This document shows positions 35,601 to 35,905 of a stretch of DNA of 35,905 nucleotides, in pieces. Both the position numbers and the translations under genes were made by a program. Source of the DNA: an uncultured Bacteroidia bacterium (GTDB taxonomy: Bacteria > Bacteroidota > Bacteroidia > Bacteroidales > Prolixibacteraceae); NCBI GenBank assembly GCA_903904515.1, contig CAIVCR010000029.1, positions 1-35,905 of the forward strand. The letters run 5' to 3'. Numbering within the stretch: position 1 is the first letter of the stretch; each line of letters starts with the position of its first letter. Below the pieces are notes generated by a model that worked only from the letters and a program-made list of their open reading frames with translations, was not told where the DNA came from and searched no databases.

Positions 35601-35770
35601 GCAGATGGAATGATGTTATGTTTGAAGTAACGGATGAAATTAAAGGGTGGGATGGAAGGATGAAAAACGGCTCTTTGGCACCTGCCGGAGTCTATATATG
35701 GGTTCTTGATTTTTACGATTTTATGGGGAAGAAGCATCGTCAGACCGGAACAGTAGCAGTGGTTTACTAA
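32669..35770 (+). CDS. T9SS-exported surface protein with IgGFc-binding-like, Ig-like and PKD domains
   Basis: A 1033-residue protein with signal peptide MRWPRILFLFLILQSVNAFA. The mature start TEGTDFWFGFMEG and the following 450 residues, with EQMPPVQTWGRKFVAVPL, match the IgGFc-binding-protein N-terminal-like domain found in bacterial surface proteins. Two short Ig-like modules follow (DLGNDTTICNNKTFVLDAG), then two PKD-type modules (YLWDFGDGATGAG, YHWDFGDGTSSDQ), and a CHU_C sorting domain from about residue 945 (YPPNAFSPNAPNVIDR ... HRQTGTVAVVY). The last 150 residues closely parallel the preceding gene, which points to duplication of the export module. Type-B proteins usually need a PorP/SprF partner; none is visible here. 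The gap to the previous gene is 90 bases. Confidence 0.88.
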   Translation: MRWPRILFLFLILQSVNAFAGADPCHKSTEGTDFWFGFMEGRHTFQYEPSCDITLSSGYTCTYSIYIGKSTTPAYTGTVVPDTPMPVHLEWSQVEAIGSESVEEKAIHLVSDNPLNVYALNYSINAPEVAMIYPTESLGKEYYAMCYNPHVNIFNGGIFGINTGGKNSEFLIAASEDNTLVTITPSVVTDKLNPPGVPFQITLNKGELYQVQSENDYNLTGQGDLTGSYVTSDQPIALFSGSFATSIPITTDKGFEHLFEQMPPVQTWGRKFVAVPLKTRYKDTYRIMASVDNTAIRIGDLETFSLNKGEFREFSLLNSQPSLLESDKPVLLAQYSNSNHVDSLYTGGDGDPFMVIVGPVNQTRQKVSFVAYTSYLITSKFFINIVVKDNVVGNIILDDHNVAFTKLAGSGYSYAQASILGGSHYIESTDPNNGFVAYVYGFGGVEAYGYGVGYNLDIKLDLGSNINAKGDKMLVRCDGSDPLTIDVGNGFASYRWSTNETSSSIQVTNGGWYTVNVATSDGCILKDSVFVKVNKPVVDLGNDTTICNNKTFVLDAGKRFAHYLWSTRDTVSRITPVKSNTYSVNVVDSFGCKASDAITLKMIEPPVLKFNGLDTLVCGKKSDILNVTTNSGSLTYQRLSDGELFTAAEISVPDYGHYQFEVKATDQFSCYADSVVKITFGDIPTVGFTPTPSGCLGTGSHEISYFGSGTTADKYIWDLSKLDPGEVIQNPAETPGPLIYDLKNTPVVEIGLKVISQYGCRSKDSILTLKRKPDISVAATPSAGCAPFKSIFTSTVNDPVDRLTYLWDFGDGATGAGNQVTHLYDLPDHKYDVVLTANSSITGCTDTLSLKDFVWSYPLPQALFSITNPVVSNNKPAIYFANSSVGATTYHWDFGDGTSSDQKDPSHQYVKLNDPRIILEAFNDFHCSDTTSHKLSLTFDQIYPPNAFSPNAPNVIDREYLLYTTGVIAEGYHLTILSRWNDVMFEVTDEIKGWDGRMKNGSLAPAGVYIWVLDFYDFMGKKHRQTGTVAVVY

Positions 35771-35785
35771 TTTTGCATTTTATAC

Positions 35786-35820
35786 TTTGTAACTACTCAG
35801 GTCTTTTTAGTTTAATTTTG
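35786..35820 (+). promoter_or_regulatory. promoter directed out of the window
   Basis: TTTG at 35786-35789 and TAATTTTG at 35813-35820, 23 bases apart, form a plausible Bacteroidota promoter. The last 85 bases hold no open frame of useful length, so its gene starts beyond the window. Confidence 0.4.
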
Positions 35821-35905
35821 GCAACCTATCGCCAATTATTTTGGTTACATCTATGGCCAGATATAATTCAGTACTATAATTCTAGCAATATTTGGGTATC
35901 AGAAT

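Noticed and set aside
35821-35905. Start of another gene at the ATG at 35853
   Set aside because: The frame closes after eight codons, so no gene start is supported in the last bases.

Overview
The window looks like chromosomal DNA of a Bacteroidota bacterium, probably a Bacteroidales/Marinilabiliales-type anaerobe or facultative anaerobe. The reasons are two large secreted proteins with type IX secretion (T9SS) type-B C-terminal sorting domains, several TTTG / TAnnTTTG (-33/-7) promoters, few clear Shine-Dalgarno sites, moderate AT-richness, and lifestyle genes such as a 2-oxoacid:ferredoxin oxidoreductase and secreted glycosidases. Species-level assignment is not possible from the sequence alone. 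I saw no rRNA, tRNA, CRISPR array, transposase or phage gene.

Layout. (1) 1-2.8 kb: larE-larC-larB, the maturation genes for the nickel-pincer nucleotide cofactor; larA is not in the window. (2) 2.9-5.9 kb: a lone Leu/Ile/Val-type binding lipoprotein, a chorismate mutase with a signal peptide, the decayed tail of a probable carbohydrate-active gene, and a GH43-type exo-galactanase-like enzyme. (3) 6.0-7.9 kb: a CstA-type peptide/pyruvate transporter. (4) 8.0-12.7 kb: on the minus strand a GH20-like hexosaminidase and an HGSNAT-like membrane acetyltransferase; divergently, a CadC-like one-component regulator (AraC helix-turn-helix, one membrane helix, TolB/FlgO-like domain, TPRs). A perfect 13-bp direct repeat brackets the regulator's promoter. 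(5) 13-14.2 kb: a soluble GAF histidine kinase. (6) 14.3-16.4 kb, minus strand: an N-acetylhexosamine 1-kinase-like protein and a sugar-1-phosphate nucleotidyltransferase behind a near-perfect Bacteroidota promoter. (7) 16.4-16.8 kb: a non-coding island of nested inverted repeats. (8) 16.8-20.3 kb: a gamma-carbonic-anhydrase-like protein, then korAB. (9) 20.4-24.8 kb: a 993-residue protein joining two receiver-like modules to a PPDK-type ATP-grasp domain, a membrane-anchored alpha/beta hydrolase and an orphan Hpt protein. (10) 24.9-28.5 kb: gcvT, serC and a DUF1015 protein, closed by a terminator. (11) 28.7-35.8 kb: an outer-membrane beta-barrel protein, a YggS-type PLP-binding protein and two adjacent T9SS-exported multidomain surface proteins.

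How the genes fit together. The GH20-like enzyme, the acetyltransferase, the hexosamine kinase and the nucleotidyltransferase suggest release and salvage of N-acetylated amino sugars toward UDP-sugars. The serC-DUF1015 pair and gcvT concern serine/glycine/one-carbon metabolism. korAB links central 2-oxoacids to ferredoxin. The points most worth following are the DUF1015 protein, which carries motifs I associate with ParB/sulfiredoxin-fold free-serine kinases; the receiver-ATP-grasp fusion, which lacks the catalytic phosphohistidine domain of PEP synthase/PPDK; the exported chorismate mutase with altered active-site positions; the three-cysteine LarE; and the membrane-bound AraC/TolB/TPR regulator with its candidate operator.
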